This document shows, in pieces, positions 23,920 to 33,224 of a stretch of DNA of 38,322 nucleotides (its first letter is position 1; each line of letters starts with the position of its first letter). The translations under genes were made by a program, and so were the position numbers. The notes under the pieces were generated by a model. The model worked only from the letters and a program-made list of their open reading frames with translations. It did not search any database and was not told the DNA's origin. The stretch comes from Condylostoma magnum. Lineage: Eukaryota > Ciliophora > Heterotrichea > Heterotrichida > Condylostomatidae. Where the stretch lies: the NCBI GenBank assembly GCA_920105805.1, contig CAKKTI010000053.1, forward strand, positions 42,528 through 80,849. The letters run 5' to 3'.

Positions 23920-25215
23920 ATGGAGCTTTAAAAAAGCTTGAGAACCTTAAGTCTAACATAAAGAAGCAGAACTCCTATTCAATTCAGAATAAAAGCTAAT
24001 ACAAATTCAATGGAAGGCTTACATCTTTAGTAAATTCTCAATAAGTTTAAGCAATCTGGATTAATTTATACTTAAAGGCTTATACAAAAGCCTAATAATC
24101 AAACTTTGTAAAAGAAATAGTAAAGTGCTGATTATTATGGATACTGAAAGAGAGTAAGGACATCTGGATGAAAACCAGAATCAAGGGATAGTTGTATTAT
24201 ACTTAATAACGACAACAAATTGTACATAATTTCAGGCAAAGGTCGATAAATCTTCAGTGATTTATATGAGTTCTCTAATAAAACCAAAACTTGAACAAAG
24301 TACGAGGTTAATTATTATCCAAGATACGGATTTTCAGCATAGATATACAAAAACAGAATATTTATGTTTGGAGGGGGCTCCTAATACAATAAAAAGATGA
24401 ATATCAGATAATGCTAAGAAATTTGAGAAGTTTTTGACTTAGAAACCAAGTAAAGCATGATGTAACATTTCAATGGAGCGAGAATTCCTGGAAGAAAATA
24501 TCATATAAGTGTAATTGTTGGAAATCAGATGATTATTCACGGAGGTATTAATTATCAGAACTCTGTTTTATCTGATATGTATGTACTAAACCTTGATGAA
24601 TTTTAATGCTAATAAATTTAAGGGTAATGGGGCTAATTAGAAGGACTTGCTTTCCATACTGCTTTAAGTTTTCTAAGTAAACAGCAAATTAATACTTCTG
24701 ACTTATCTATTACAAATTGTAAATAAGAGACTACTAAATAATACACTGGTGTATTCATATATGGTGGATTAAATGAAAGCAATAATGTATCCAGCCATTT
24801 ATGATTTTTACAACTAGGAAAACCTGAACTACAATGAAAAATCATACAAACCTAAGGCTAATCTCCCCCAGCCCGCTATCAACATATAATGTAAAAGCAC
24901 AAAAAGTCTATTATAATATACGGAGGGAAATCCTAACAAAATACTCAATTAAACGATATTTTCCAACTATCTCTCTATAACATGATTTGGAAGCCTTTAC
25001 GAATATGCACAGAAATGCCTTCACCAAGAGTGCTATCCAATAGCTGCATACTAAACAACTCAATCTTTGTATTCGGAGGAGTCCAAAACCACATTTTATG
25101 CCAAAGCACTCTATACAAACTATCAATCCACTAGAAAAGGCAACGTGAAAATAAAATGCAGACAATTCCCCGAGCTCGGAGTACTATAAGAGTTAGATAC
25201 AAAAAGTTTAGATAA
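23920..25215 (+). CDS. Kelch-repeat protein
   Basis: 431 aa from MELQKSLRTLSLTQRSRTPI. After a basic, Ser/Thr-rich head of about 80 residues there are five or more kelch blades with the usual double Gly and Trp: KLYIISGKG with TWTKYEV, RIFMFGGGS with EIWEVFDL, QMIIHGGIN with DMYVLNL, VFIYGGLN with HLWFLQL, SIIIYGGKS with MIWKPL, and SIFVFGGVQ. Four of the blade Trp residues are TGA codons (for example 24292-24294), which fixes TGA as Trp. A complete beta-propeller for protein binding is likely; the partner is unknown. The stop is TAA 25213-25215, five nt before the CFAP36-like gene. Confidence 0.88.
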
Positions 25216-25220
25216 AAAAA

Positions 25221-26366
25221 ATGTCAGAATCCCTAGACCACCTGGACTGGCTCTACGACTATATAATTCAGTTCATTCAATCTCCAGCTTGAAGCATACC
25301 AATTGTCACCTTCATGGATGAATATTGCTCTCATTTTACCGACGCGGAGGAAAACAAGCTTATTTACACTGACATCCACAATGAATTTAGAGAAATTGTA
25401 GATGTCCTGCTTGATAATCTATGCCTAGAATTAGGTATAACTCCAGAGCTATTTGTGCAAGTCTACAAAAGAGGGTTGGAGCATCCAGAGCACAAGTAAA
25501 TTTTTGCTAAGATTATAACATGCGATGATTTTTTGAGTTTTAAGAAATTAATGCTAAGAAGAAACTAAGATCTGGAAATGGAGGCTATTAGGGCCCTGGA
25601 TTAGGATGATAGTTGGGGTGTTAGCAATAAGGAGAGACTGGAGCTAGAACATGCCATTGCTTTAAGTCTGGCGATAGGGTAACAAGGAAATCTGTCAGAG
25701 GAGTAACAAATGCAAGAGGCTATAAGACTTAGCGAATAAGAACATGAGTAATGGCTTAGTAACTAAGAAAGGCATAGAAAGCTAAATGAAGGGTACTAAT
25801 AAGAGGACTATGTGAATATAAGTAATTCTTAAGTGGAAAACTAGGAATAGTAAGTGTAGAAGTTGAGGCAAGAGACAAGCTAATTAGGTATTTTGGCTGA
25901 TTAGCATAATTAATTCGCTAATTAGTAAGCTGAGGCTCATTAGTTGCAAAGAGATGCCATTAAGACTATTAGTTAAAACACTATTCTAGGATTGTCTGGC
26001 CAAATGCCTTAAAATGAAGAAGTGTAAAGAGCTAAAGCAATTTTACAGGCATCTGATATGACTGTTAACTAAGACTTTGGGAATAGAAATCTAGCTGAGG
26101 AATTAAGGCAAAAGGCTGATGAAATAGTCTCAAATACAAGAAATGTCCAAGAAATCCCTTAAGAAAGTCTAGAATAAAGGTAATTAAGGCTGAAATAGCA
26201 AAGAGATATGATTCTAGCTAAAAAGAAGCAAGAAAGGGAAGCTTAATTGAAATAATACGTTGACAATGGAGGAGTTAATCTTATTGCTAGATAAGAAGTG
26301 ACTGATGAGGAGTTGGAAAGAAGAAGGCAGATCGCTGCAAGACTTAAAAATTCAGTAGGTAATTAA
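25221..26366 (+). CDS. CFAP36: CFAP36 (CCDC104)-like BART-domain protein
   Basis: 381 aa. Residues about 5-115 form the BART domain that binds ARL2/ARL3 GTPases: DWLYDYIIQFIQSPAWSIPI, VTFMDEYCSHFTDAEENKL, YTDIHNEFREIVDVLLDNL and ELGITPELFVQVYKRG, closely matching the CFAP36 pattern (SPIWNVPI in the animal protein). The Trp in SPAWSIP is TGA 25290-25292. The rest is charged and helical, with Gln-rich repeats and a late RRRQIAARLK stretch. In animals CFAP36 is ciliary and is linked to ARL3-dependent trafficking; the same role is inferred here. The end is TAA 26364-26366 with the next ATG only 1 nt on. It is the second member of a four-gene head-to-tail run. Confidence 0.88.
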
Positions 26367-26367
26367 A

Positions 26368-27216
26368 ATGGATGATTTTAAGAATAATGCATAAGTTGAA
26401 AGAGTATAGGAACTGGAATTGGAGATTAAGAGAACAAATGATTTAAATTTGTACTAAGAAAAGTTCATTGATTAGTTGAAATAATAAAAGGATAAATTAT
26501 TAGAGGAAAATAAACAATTGTTTCACTAGCATTCCCATTTAAAGTAAGTATACAACGATGATATATTTAGACTGTAAAATAAAGTATAAGAGTTAGTATA
26601 TTAGAATGGTCAGATGAAATAGAAAATAGATTAATTGGTAAAAAGTTAGAGTTAGATCAAAGAAAATGAATTAAGGTAGCAGTTGATGATTTCTCATAAT
26701 GATTTTGAGAAGATGAAGTAGTAATATGATAATTAAATCTATACTCTTAAACAATAAGCCTAAGAAATGTAAATAAAATACGATAGACTCTACTAACAAT
26801 ACCATCAAACAAACCCAGACTAAACAAATACACTACAGATTATAAATAGACTAGAAAAAAAGTTAGAAAAAGCCTAACAAAACTACTAATAGGCAATAGA
26901 TACGAGTAATTAACTACAGTAATAAATAAAACAATCAGAATACTTCAACCCAACCTTCTCTTAATTCATGGAGTAAAACCTAAACCAAAACAACCAAAAA
27001 TTGCAAAACCTCCAAACCAAAGTTGACACTGCAGTCAACAACTGTCAAGCCCTCTAAAATAACATAAGCAATGTAGAAACTGCTTTTACAAGTCCAATTC
27101 ACTCGCCTAGAAAACTACTCTCCCAGTAAAAACAACGGAAAAGTAAAAAGACTCTTAAAAGGCGTAAGAAAAGCAAACAATCCTTAAATCCTTATTATAA
27201 TTAGCTAAAATTTTAA
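26368..27216 (+). CDS. Coiled-coil protein with basic tail
   Basis: 282 aa: MDDFKNNAQVERVQELELEI opens a long coiled coil (residues 10-175; e.g. FIDQLKQQKDKLLEENKQL, QLMISHNDFEKMKQQYDNQI, IINRLEKKLEKAQQNYQQ). A short region with NPTFSQFMEQNLNQ, a second coil, and SPIHSPRKLLSQQ follow. The C-terminus is strongly basic (KSKKTLKRRKKSKQS). A cytoskeletal, centrosomal or ciliary structural protein is plausible; no family is recognised. Gln content is very high and almost all TAA/TAG. The boundaries are TAA-A-ATG on both sides, so a shorter or longer product cannot be excluded. Confidence 0.6.
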
Positions 27217-27217
27217 A

Positions 27218-28108
27218 ATGTCAAACAGAAGACGTATTACCATAAACCGAAGAATTACTTTAAAAAGCGTATCAGTCGAACCAGCAGCTAGAACCTTTAC
27301 ATCAAGAATCCCTCAATCTAAGCTCCTAATGTCTCAAGAAGCAGGAAACACAATAGGAGAGGGGAACTTTTTTGAGAAAAAACCAGAAATAAGGGCAAAG
27401 TCATAACGAATATAAAGCAATTTCTTATAATTTGACACAACTGCTGATTTATACAGACACTTAATGCAGAAATATGCTAATATGATTACAATTTGCGACG
27501 AATAACTCGATGATTTCATTTTGCATTCTAAAGAACTTAAAGACAACTTCGAGGAAATGAAAAGGATCAGTGGAATAGACTATAGCTAAATGGGAAAGGA
27601 GTGTAGGCATTGATAACGGAAAAATGGAGAACTCTAAACAAAGTTAGATAATTTGAATGCAGAGATCAATAAGGTGTAATAGTCTAACTAATTAATGAAT
27701 AAGTCTTTATAGATGGCAAAGCAGGCTAAAAGCTTGTCGGAGATAGAGAAAAGATCGTATATATATAGCAGAAAATAGGAACTGAAATTTTAGTCATAGC
27801 AAAAACATGAAAAATCAGAAAAGTATAGAAAGATTAGATAGTATATTAGATCACTTTGGCCGTTTTTCTCTAATTTTACTAAAAGAAAGCTTAAAAGATT
27901 AACTGAACGCACGATTATTCCGTTATTCAATGCAGCAAAGTAAGAAATTGAGTTGATAATTGAAAAGTTGTTACCTCCAAAGCCTAAGTAATTTCTATAG
28001 TTGCATGATATCTTAGAGTAGAGCTTAGACTGGGAAGATGAAGAAGATTTATTGTCGGTAGAGGAAATGCGTAAAAGAGCTATGAGTAAAATATGTAATC
28101 CTAATTAA
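27218..28108 (+). CDS. Basic helical protein, unrecognised
   Basis: 296 aa from MSNRRRITINRRITLKSVSV. The N-terminus is Arg-rich and disordered (RTFTSRIPQSKLL). The middle is helical (LYRHLMQKYANMITICDEQL, NGELQTKLDNLNAEINKVQQ). Residues about 200-270 carry YIRSLWPFFSNFTKRKLKRL and IELIIEKLLPPKPKQFL, and an acidic ending DWEDEEDLLSVEEMRKRAM. One Trp (RHWQRK) is TGA. No domain identified; cytoskeletal association is guessed from the neighbours. The stop is taken at TAA 28106-28108; Cys-rich in-frame sequence beyond it (28112-28150) is probably untranslated. Confidence 0.6.
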
Positions 28109-28267
28109 TATTGCTTGTAAGTTAATTGTTAATGTTGTTGTAATTAAAGTATATGTGTAGTTGCTTTTGTGTAAAGAAATCGAGTTAATAGAGATATATA
28201 AGGTTAAATGCAATATAGAGATAAAATTTGATATTATAAGTGTTATAGAAATGATTACTAACTATTG
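28109..28267. other. Convergent intergenic gap
   Basis: 159 nt of AT-rich sequence between two tail-to-tail genes. It must hold both 3' ends. No terminator-like structure or RNA gene recognised. Confidence 0.4.
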
Positions 28268-29074
28268 CTAAGGTCTAAAGTTAACACAAGCATTACCAAA
28301 AGGATTATTATCCACAAAGTGGCTAAAGTGTTAGGCATATGTCAATTACACTGCGCAAAGATTGCAAAAATAGGTTTGTTTATTACATTAATTCGATTCA
28401 CATGTCATAAAATTGCACCCATCTATTTTAATGACATGAATGCCACAAATTGGACAGCTTTTTCCTCCTTATTCTTGTAAAAATTGCTCAAATCTGATTA
28501 TAACTTACTGTTATTGATTGTAATTATCATTATTTCTTCTTGTCGCCTATTCACATGTATATCCTTCATGAGCCTCTATCCTACAATATCTACAAAAACA
28601 TAAATTACACACATCACAACGCAAAAAGGCTGTATCACTTTCTACTCATCCTCCATATTCACAATCAACCCCAGGACAATAGACCAATCCCTCAAATTAC
28701 CGATTCAGAAACTGCAAATACTTTCCTTATAATCTTTTCTGATTAAATCTCTATAGTATTTGTTGGATTAAATTTTCCCCGATCGGCTTATTACAGTTAA
28801 ATTCAGGACACTTTAAGTTATTTTCCTTTACTTAATTTGATTCTATATAAAACGTTAGAGTTTAAATCATATCCTCAGGACAAAACCTATGATCGCATTC
28901 TCAAAGTGAAATCATAATATCGAAATCAAATGTATTTAAACATAAACTGCATTAGGCTTATCTTTAATGGATTTTAGATTATCCTTCAAATGCCCAAAAA
29001 AGAGTTTCATCGTCCACCTTTTTGTTGCAAGTAGTGCAAATTACTCTATCGCGGTTATTGTATATTGTGTCCAT
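28268..29074 (-). CDS. RBR-type (RING-IBR-RING2) E3 ubiquitin ligase
   Basis: 268 aa from ATG 29074-29072. RING1: CSLCLNTFDFD, then CDHRFCPEDM and CPEFNCNKPIG (residues about 42-105). IBR: VYCPGVDCEYGGWVESD, RCDVCNLCFCRYCRIEAHEG (about 130-180). RING2: SCPICGIHVIKIDGCNFMTC, then CNKQTYFCNLC (about 205-245), ending HFVDNNPFGNACVNF. The Cys in DGCNFM is in the position of the catalytic Cys that accepts ubiquitin as a thioester in RBR ligases; the His normally after Asn (HM) is Phe. RING1 would recruit the E2. No accessory domain is present, so this is a minimal RBR. The Trp in YGGWVES is TGA. The stop is taken at TAG 28270-28268. Confidence 0.9.
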
Positions 29075-29606
29075 GGTTGAATTAGTGGATTAAAGGGCAT
29101 ATTACTTTAAGCATTATTTAGAGCAAACATAGTGTTGACATTATAATTTTCTTTGATTATTTATATTAATTGAGTTTTAACAGCTGATGCATTTAGAGGA
29201 AGACTATACATGGCGAATTGTAAGACCCCAGTATCTCATTTAGTTTATTATACTATGTATAGCTTAATATTCGTTATTAGACTATTATGATATCGTAGAT
29301 TTTATATATTGGGTTATCTGATGTTTAGTTTGATTCAATTGTATCTAATATTACTGATTATTTGATTGCTATTATTATAGTACATTCTAATAGAATTACT
29401 AAGGGTTCTATTATCTAAATATTATAGCGTTCTTAATCTATTCAATTCTGCTTTAATTAGACATATTTTTATAGATTAAAAAGAAGGAGTGTTTTGATAG
29501 ATTTGCATTTCCAGCTAATAACACATTCTTTAGGTATTTTAAAAAATATTATAAGTAAGTAGGGTCTGCTAATAATAAAGTTTATATTACTTATAGTTAG
29601 ACTAAA
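29075..29606. other. AT-rich region upstream of the RBR gene and of the next plus gene
   Basis: 532 nt. Composition is mainly A/T. Apart from one doubtful short hydrophobic frame (29210-29479) there is no recognised gene, tRNA or repeat. It is expected to contain the divergent promoters of the RBR gene and of the gene at 29607. Confidence 0.4.
29210..29479 (+). CDS. Doubtful small hydrophobic protein
   Basis: ATG 29210 gives MANCKTPVSHLVYYTMYSLI, followed by YILGYLMFSLIQLYLILLII and WLLLLQYILIELLRV and ending IRHIFID at TAA 29477. This would be an 89-aa protein with two or three membrane segments. T-rich noncoding DNA translates into such hydrophobic strings by chance, and open frames carry little weight in this code, so confidence is low. 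Confidence 0.2.
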
Positions 29607-30095
29607 ATGGATTAAAAGTGTAAAACACTAAGAGGAGAAAAGGAAAACAAGTTAAGTATGTGCTACGTCAAATTACCAAAAATACTATGACTAAATTAAT
29701 AAGAAAAACCTGAAAATGAATAAAAATTACTAAGAATTTAAAGACCCGAAAGCCTAATAAGACATGATAAATAGTTATTATTGCCTAAAACTGTTGATAT
29801 TGAATGTGAGGATTAAAGATACAAATTTAAAAACTACCAACCAAGAATAAAAAGACTTTCTAGACAGGATACTTTCACTCCAAGAAATAACAGAAAAAGA
29901 ACATAAAGTTTGTAATAGTTGAAAGAGGATCTATAAACTAGGATTAATACATACAGCGGAATATTAGAGAAAAGAAAGCTACTAGTAAATCGTATCAACA
30001 GTATTAATAATATACCAAGACATCCAAAAATAAAAAAACAATTTGCAGTTAGTAATAGATAAATTAACTACTCGATACTAGATCTAAATTTCTGA
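29607..30095 (+). CDS. Small basic protein, unrecognised
   Basis: 162 aa starting MDQKCKTLRGEKENKLSMCY in the TAAAATGG context used by other starts here. It is rich in Arg/Lys/Gln with short strands (YVKLPKILWLNQQEKPENEQ), a Ser/Thr-Arg region (RIKRLSRQDTFTPRNNRKRT) and a helix (LQQLKEDLQTRINTYSGIL). No domain is recognised. It ends with TGA 30093-30095, or TAA 30102. The last 28 nt overlap the end of the convergent minus-strand gene. Confidence 0.5.
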
Positions 30096-30925
30096 ATTCC
30101 ATAAGATTTAAGATAAGTTGACTTTTTAGCAATTTTATAAAGTTTCCAAACAGCAGCTTATTTCTATATTTTTTTATTTATCATCTTAAAACTTTCTAAT
30201 AATTTTTCTATTATGTGTCTGTTTACTATCATAGCAAGTTTAACAGCAGCTTTTTCAACGTAACTCTAGGCTTTATATTCATAATAACTTCTGTTTGAGT
30301 TAACAATGTCTTTAAAATGTAATTGATTCTAGCAGTAACCAATATATGAAAACTAAAGTTACTTACAGTTAAGCCTAGGCTGCATAATGCACTTTGGAAC
30401 ATCTTCATATCTAATCTTTTTGTTTTAAAAAATCCTTTTTTACTAGCTTATTTACGATAAATCAAAAGTAGACGATTAGTTTCCTATTTAGTTACTATCA
30501 GAGTGTTTAGAAATACTGGAATATGATTCAAACTTTATTTCATCCTGTTAGCTAGAAAACGTGCTTATTGACTAATTTCTTTATCTAATAACATCAGTAA
30601 TTTATTCCTTTATTTACATCGTTTCCCTATATCTTTGCTTTTTGCTTCTAATAGCAGTTCCCATCCTTTCCATCACAGCTTATTTAGCGTGTTAAATATT
30701 GTGAGTATCTCCATGACTACTATATCTTCTCTATACAACTTATCTCTTAAACAGTTTTTAGTACGTCTATCTGACCCTAATCTACTGTATAGCTCTATCG
30801 ATCCCCCCATGGATACTTTTATTAATATCATAGTAAAAGCTGGTATTATTTCCATTCTATATGTATTTTCTTTTACTCCTCTACTAGCTATTCATTAAAT
30901 ACAGCCTATCTAGCATCGAATTCAT
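30068..30925 (-). CDS. Basic, Ser/Gln-rich protein, unrecognised
   Basis: 285 aa from ATG 30925-30923: MNSMLDRLYLMNSQQRSKRK, a middle region with RAIQQIRVRQTYQKLFKRQV and MERMGTAIRSKKQRYRETMQ, a Ser-rich linker (SSISKHSDSNQIGNQSSTFD), then a helical basic end (VEKAAVKLAMIVNRHIIEKL, QAAVWKLYKIAKKSTYL). The pattern is consistent with a cytoskeleton- or nucleic-acid-associated protein but no family is evident. The first in-frame stop-like codon after the well-formed C-terminal helix is TAG 30070-30068. Its ATG lies 5 nt from that of the divergent acetyl-CoA synthetase gene. Confidence 0.5.
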
Positions 30926-30930
30926 TTTTA

Positions 30931-32886
30931 ATGGAAAACATCCACCGGCCCTTAAACGAAGAGAACAGACATTTCCCGCCTTCATAAGAGTTCTAGTAAA
31001 CCTCCTAAATTAAGTCAATGGAGGAGTACCAGCGTCTGTATAACTATAGCATCGAAAATAATGAATAATTTTGGGATGAGATTGCAAGGGAGCTGTATTG
31101 GCACTAGACTTGGAATTAAGTGCTGAAATAAGATAATAAACCATTCTTCGAATGGTTCGTAGGTGGCTAGACCAATATAACCTACAATTGCCTTGATAGA
31201 CACATTGAGCAAAATAGAGAAAAAATAGCTCTTATATTCGAAGGAGAGTTTGGAGAGAGTTATTAATTAACTTATAAATAATTGCTTGATTAAGTATGTA
31301 AGTTCACTAATACCCTGATTGACATGGGGGTTTAATAAGGCGATAAAGTAGGAATTTATATGGGAATGACTCCTGAAATTGTAATCGCTGTTTTAGCATG
31401 TGCTAGAATGGGAGCTGTTCACAATGTGATTTTCGGAGGCTTTGCCACTGATTCTATAAGAGGAAGAATTCAGGACTGCCAAGCTAAGTATGTTATTACC
31501 TCAGATATCGCATACAGACGTGGTAATACACTGCAATTAAAGTAGATTGTAGATTGGGCTCTAGAAGACTGTGATTTTGTATAGAAAATCTTGGTTGTGT
31601 AGAGAACTGCTAATCATGATAAATCCTTAACTTCTATGAAGCCTGGAAGAGACTTTTGGTATGATGAAGAAAGTTAAATGAAATCAACTACACATATTGC
31701 CCAGCCTATGGATTCTGAGCAGATGCTGTTTTTGCTATATACTAGTGGAACCACTGGAGCTCCAAAGGGAATTGTGCATACTACTGGTGGGTACATGGTT
31801 GGAACATATCTTACTACAAAGTACGTGTTTGATATACAGCCAAGTGATATCTATTGGTGCACGGCTGATATTGGATGGATAACTGGTCATAGCTACGTTA
31901 TATATGGCCCGTTGCTTAATTGTGCAACTATTCTAATATATGAAGGTGCTCCTAATTACCCGGATGAGTCCAGATTCTGGGATGTTATACAGAAGCATAG
32001 AGTCACCATTTTCTACACTGCCCCAACAGCAATCCGTACCTTTATGCGCTGGGGTGACAGATTTCCGCAAAGTAAGGACCTGAGCTCCTTGCGTCTCTTA
32101 GGCTCAGTAGGTGAGCCAATTAATCCTGAGGCCTGGATCTGGTACTACAATATAATAGGAAACCAACGTTGCCCTATAGTAGACACCTGGTGGCAGACTG
32201 AAACGGGAGCAATAATGCTAACTCCGATTCCAGGTGCAACGGTGTGCAAGCCAGGCTCCTGTACATTTCCTTTCCTAGGAATAGAACCTACTGTACTTAC
32301 AGAGCAAGGAGAAGAAACAGATTACGGGTATTTGGCTATAAAGCGGCCGTGGCCCAGCATAGCCAGAGGAATTTACAATAACAGTGAAAGATTTGTAAGT
32401 GGATACTGGAGTATGTGGAATGGAGAGTACTATTACCCTGCCGATGGCGCATTAAGGGACTCAGAAGGGTACTACTGGATCTTAGGAAGACTAGATGATA
32501 TTGTTAATATATCAGGACATAATACAAGCACAGCTGAGTTGGAGGCAACTGTAATCACTCACCCTAAAATTGCTGAATCTGCGTTTGTAGGAATCCCACA
32601 TGAAATAAAAGGCTAATGTTTAGTTGCTTTTATCATATTGAAGTAGGAATTCGAAGGAAGTTAGGAATTAAAGCAAGAATTAAACTAAATTATAGCTAAG
32701 AAGTTAGGGAAATTTTAACTTCCTGAAAAGATCGTTTTTGTGCCCGAATTGCCTAAAACTCGCTCAGGGAAGATAATGAGACGTTTGTTAAGGGATATTT
32801 GTAATAATGAGGTGTCAGGGAATACAGCCACCTTGGCAGATTCTGAGATAATTGAAGTCATAAGGAAATGCTACTTAGATAATTAG
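30931..32886 (+). CDS. ACS: Acetyl-CoA synthetase (AMP-forming)
   Basis: 651 aa, standard length for the enzyme, which makes acetyl-CoA from acetate, ATP and CoA through acetyl-AMP. N-terminal ACAS region: [50 protein letters not shown]-binding motifs: [66 protein letters not shown]-terminal domain: [40 protein letters not shown], and [17 protein letters not shown], whose Lys is the adenylation and acetylation site. The usual SGHR is SGHN here (Asn531), a change at a normally conserved Arg. The product is probably cytosolic or nuclear, since no targeting peptide is seen. The end [18 protein letters not shown] matches family length and is followed by TAG TAA (32884-32889). Confidence 0.97.
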
Positions 32887-32906
32887 TAACGTTAGTTTTA
32901 GTAAAA

Positions 32907-33212
32907 ATGTTCATGCCTATTGAGGAATAAGAGTAATTTACAGCTATGCTGGAAGTAGCTATTGAAAGTTATTTAAACACACGACCTAAATCACCAGTAA
33001 AAGGCTTTGCATTGGAGTTATTGAAGCAAATTCCTATTGAAGACGTGGCTGAGGATTTTTAGGATTTAAGAACTGAGTTAGAAAGCATTGCAAGGACTTA
33101 ATAATTAGAGTTTCATTAAAATAATGACAGTTATTAGTAGAATAACACAGCTAACACTAAAGCAACTACTGGAAACCCCAACGAGTCAGGTGATGCAAAT
33201 TAGTTCATTTAA
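32907..33212 (+). CDS. Small helical protein, possibly RIIa/DPY-30-like
   Basis: 101 aa from MFMPIEEQEQFTAMLEVAIE; then SYLNTRPKSPVKGFALELLK resembles the helix-turn-helix of RIIa/DPY-30-type dimerisation domains (a Pro-containing turn followed by FALELLK). The second half is disordered and Asn/Thr/Gln-rich (NNDSYQQNNTANTKATTGNP). If the resemblance is real it would be an A-kinase-anchor or radial-spoke-type adaptor; it is weak. It starts 20 nt after the acetyl-CoA synthetase stop. The end is TAG 33201 or tandem TAA TAA 33210-33215, just before the convergent ATPase end. Confidence 0.45.
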
Positions 33213-33224
33213 TAAAAGTTTAAG

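Noticed and set aside
26364-26370. Euplotes-style programmed +1 frameshift at TAA-A
   Set aside because: TAA is a sense codon here and the two sides are unrelated proteins with their own starts; no slippery AAA-TAA context is present.
28112-28150. Cys-rich C-terminal extension of the 27218 gene
   Set aside because: Readable only because no codon is an absolute stop; several TAA codons crowd this short AT-rich stretch and it adds no recognisable domain.
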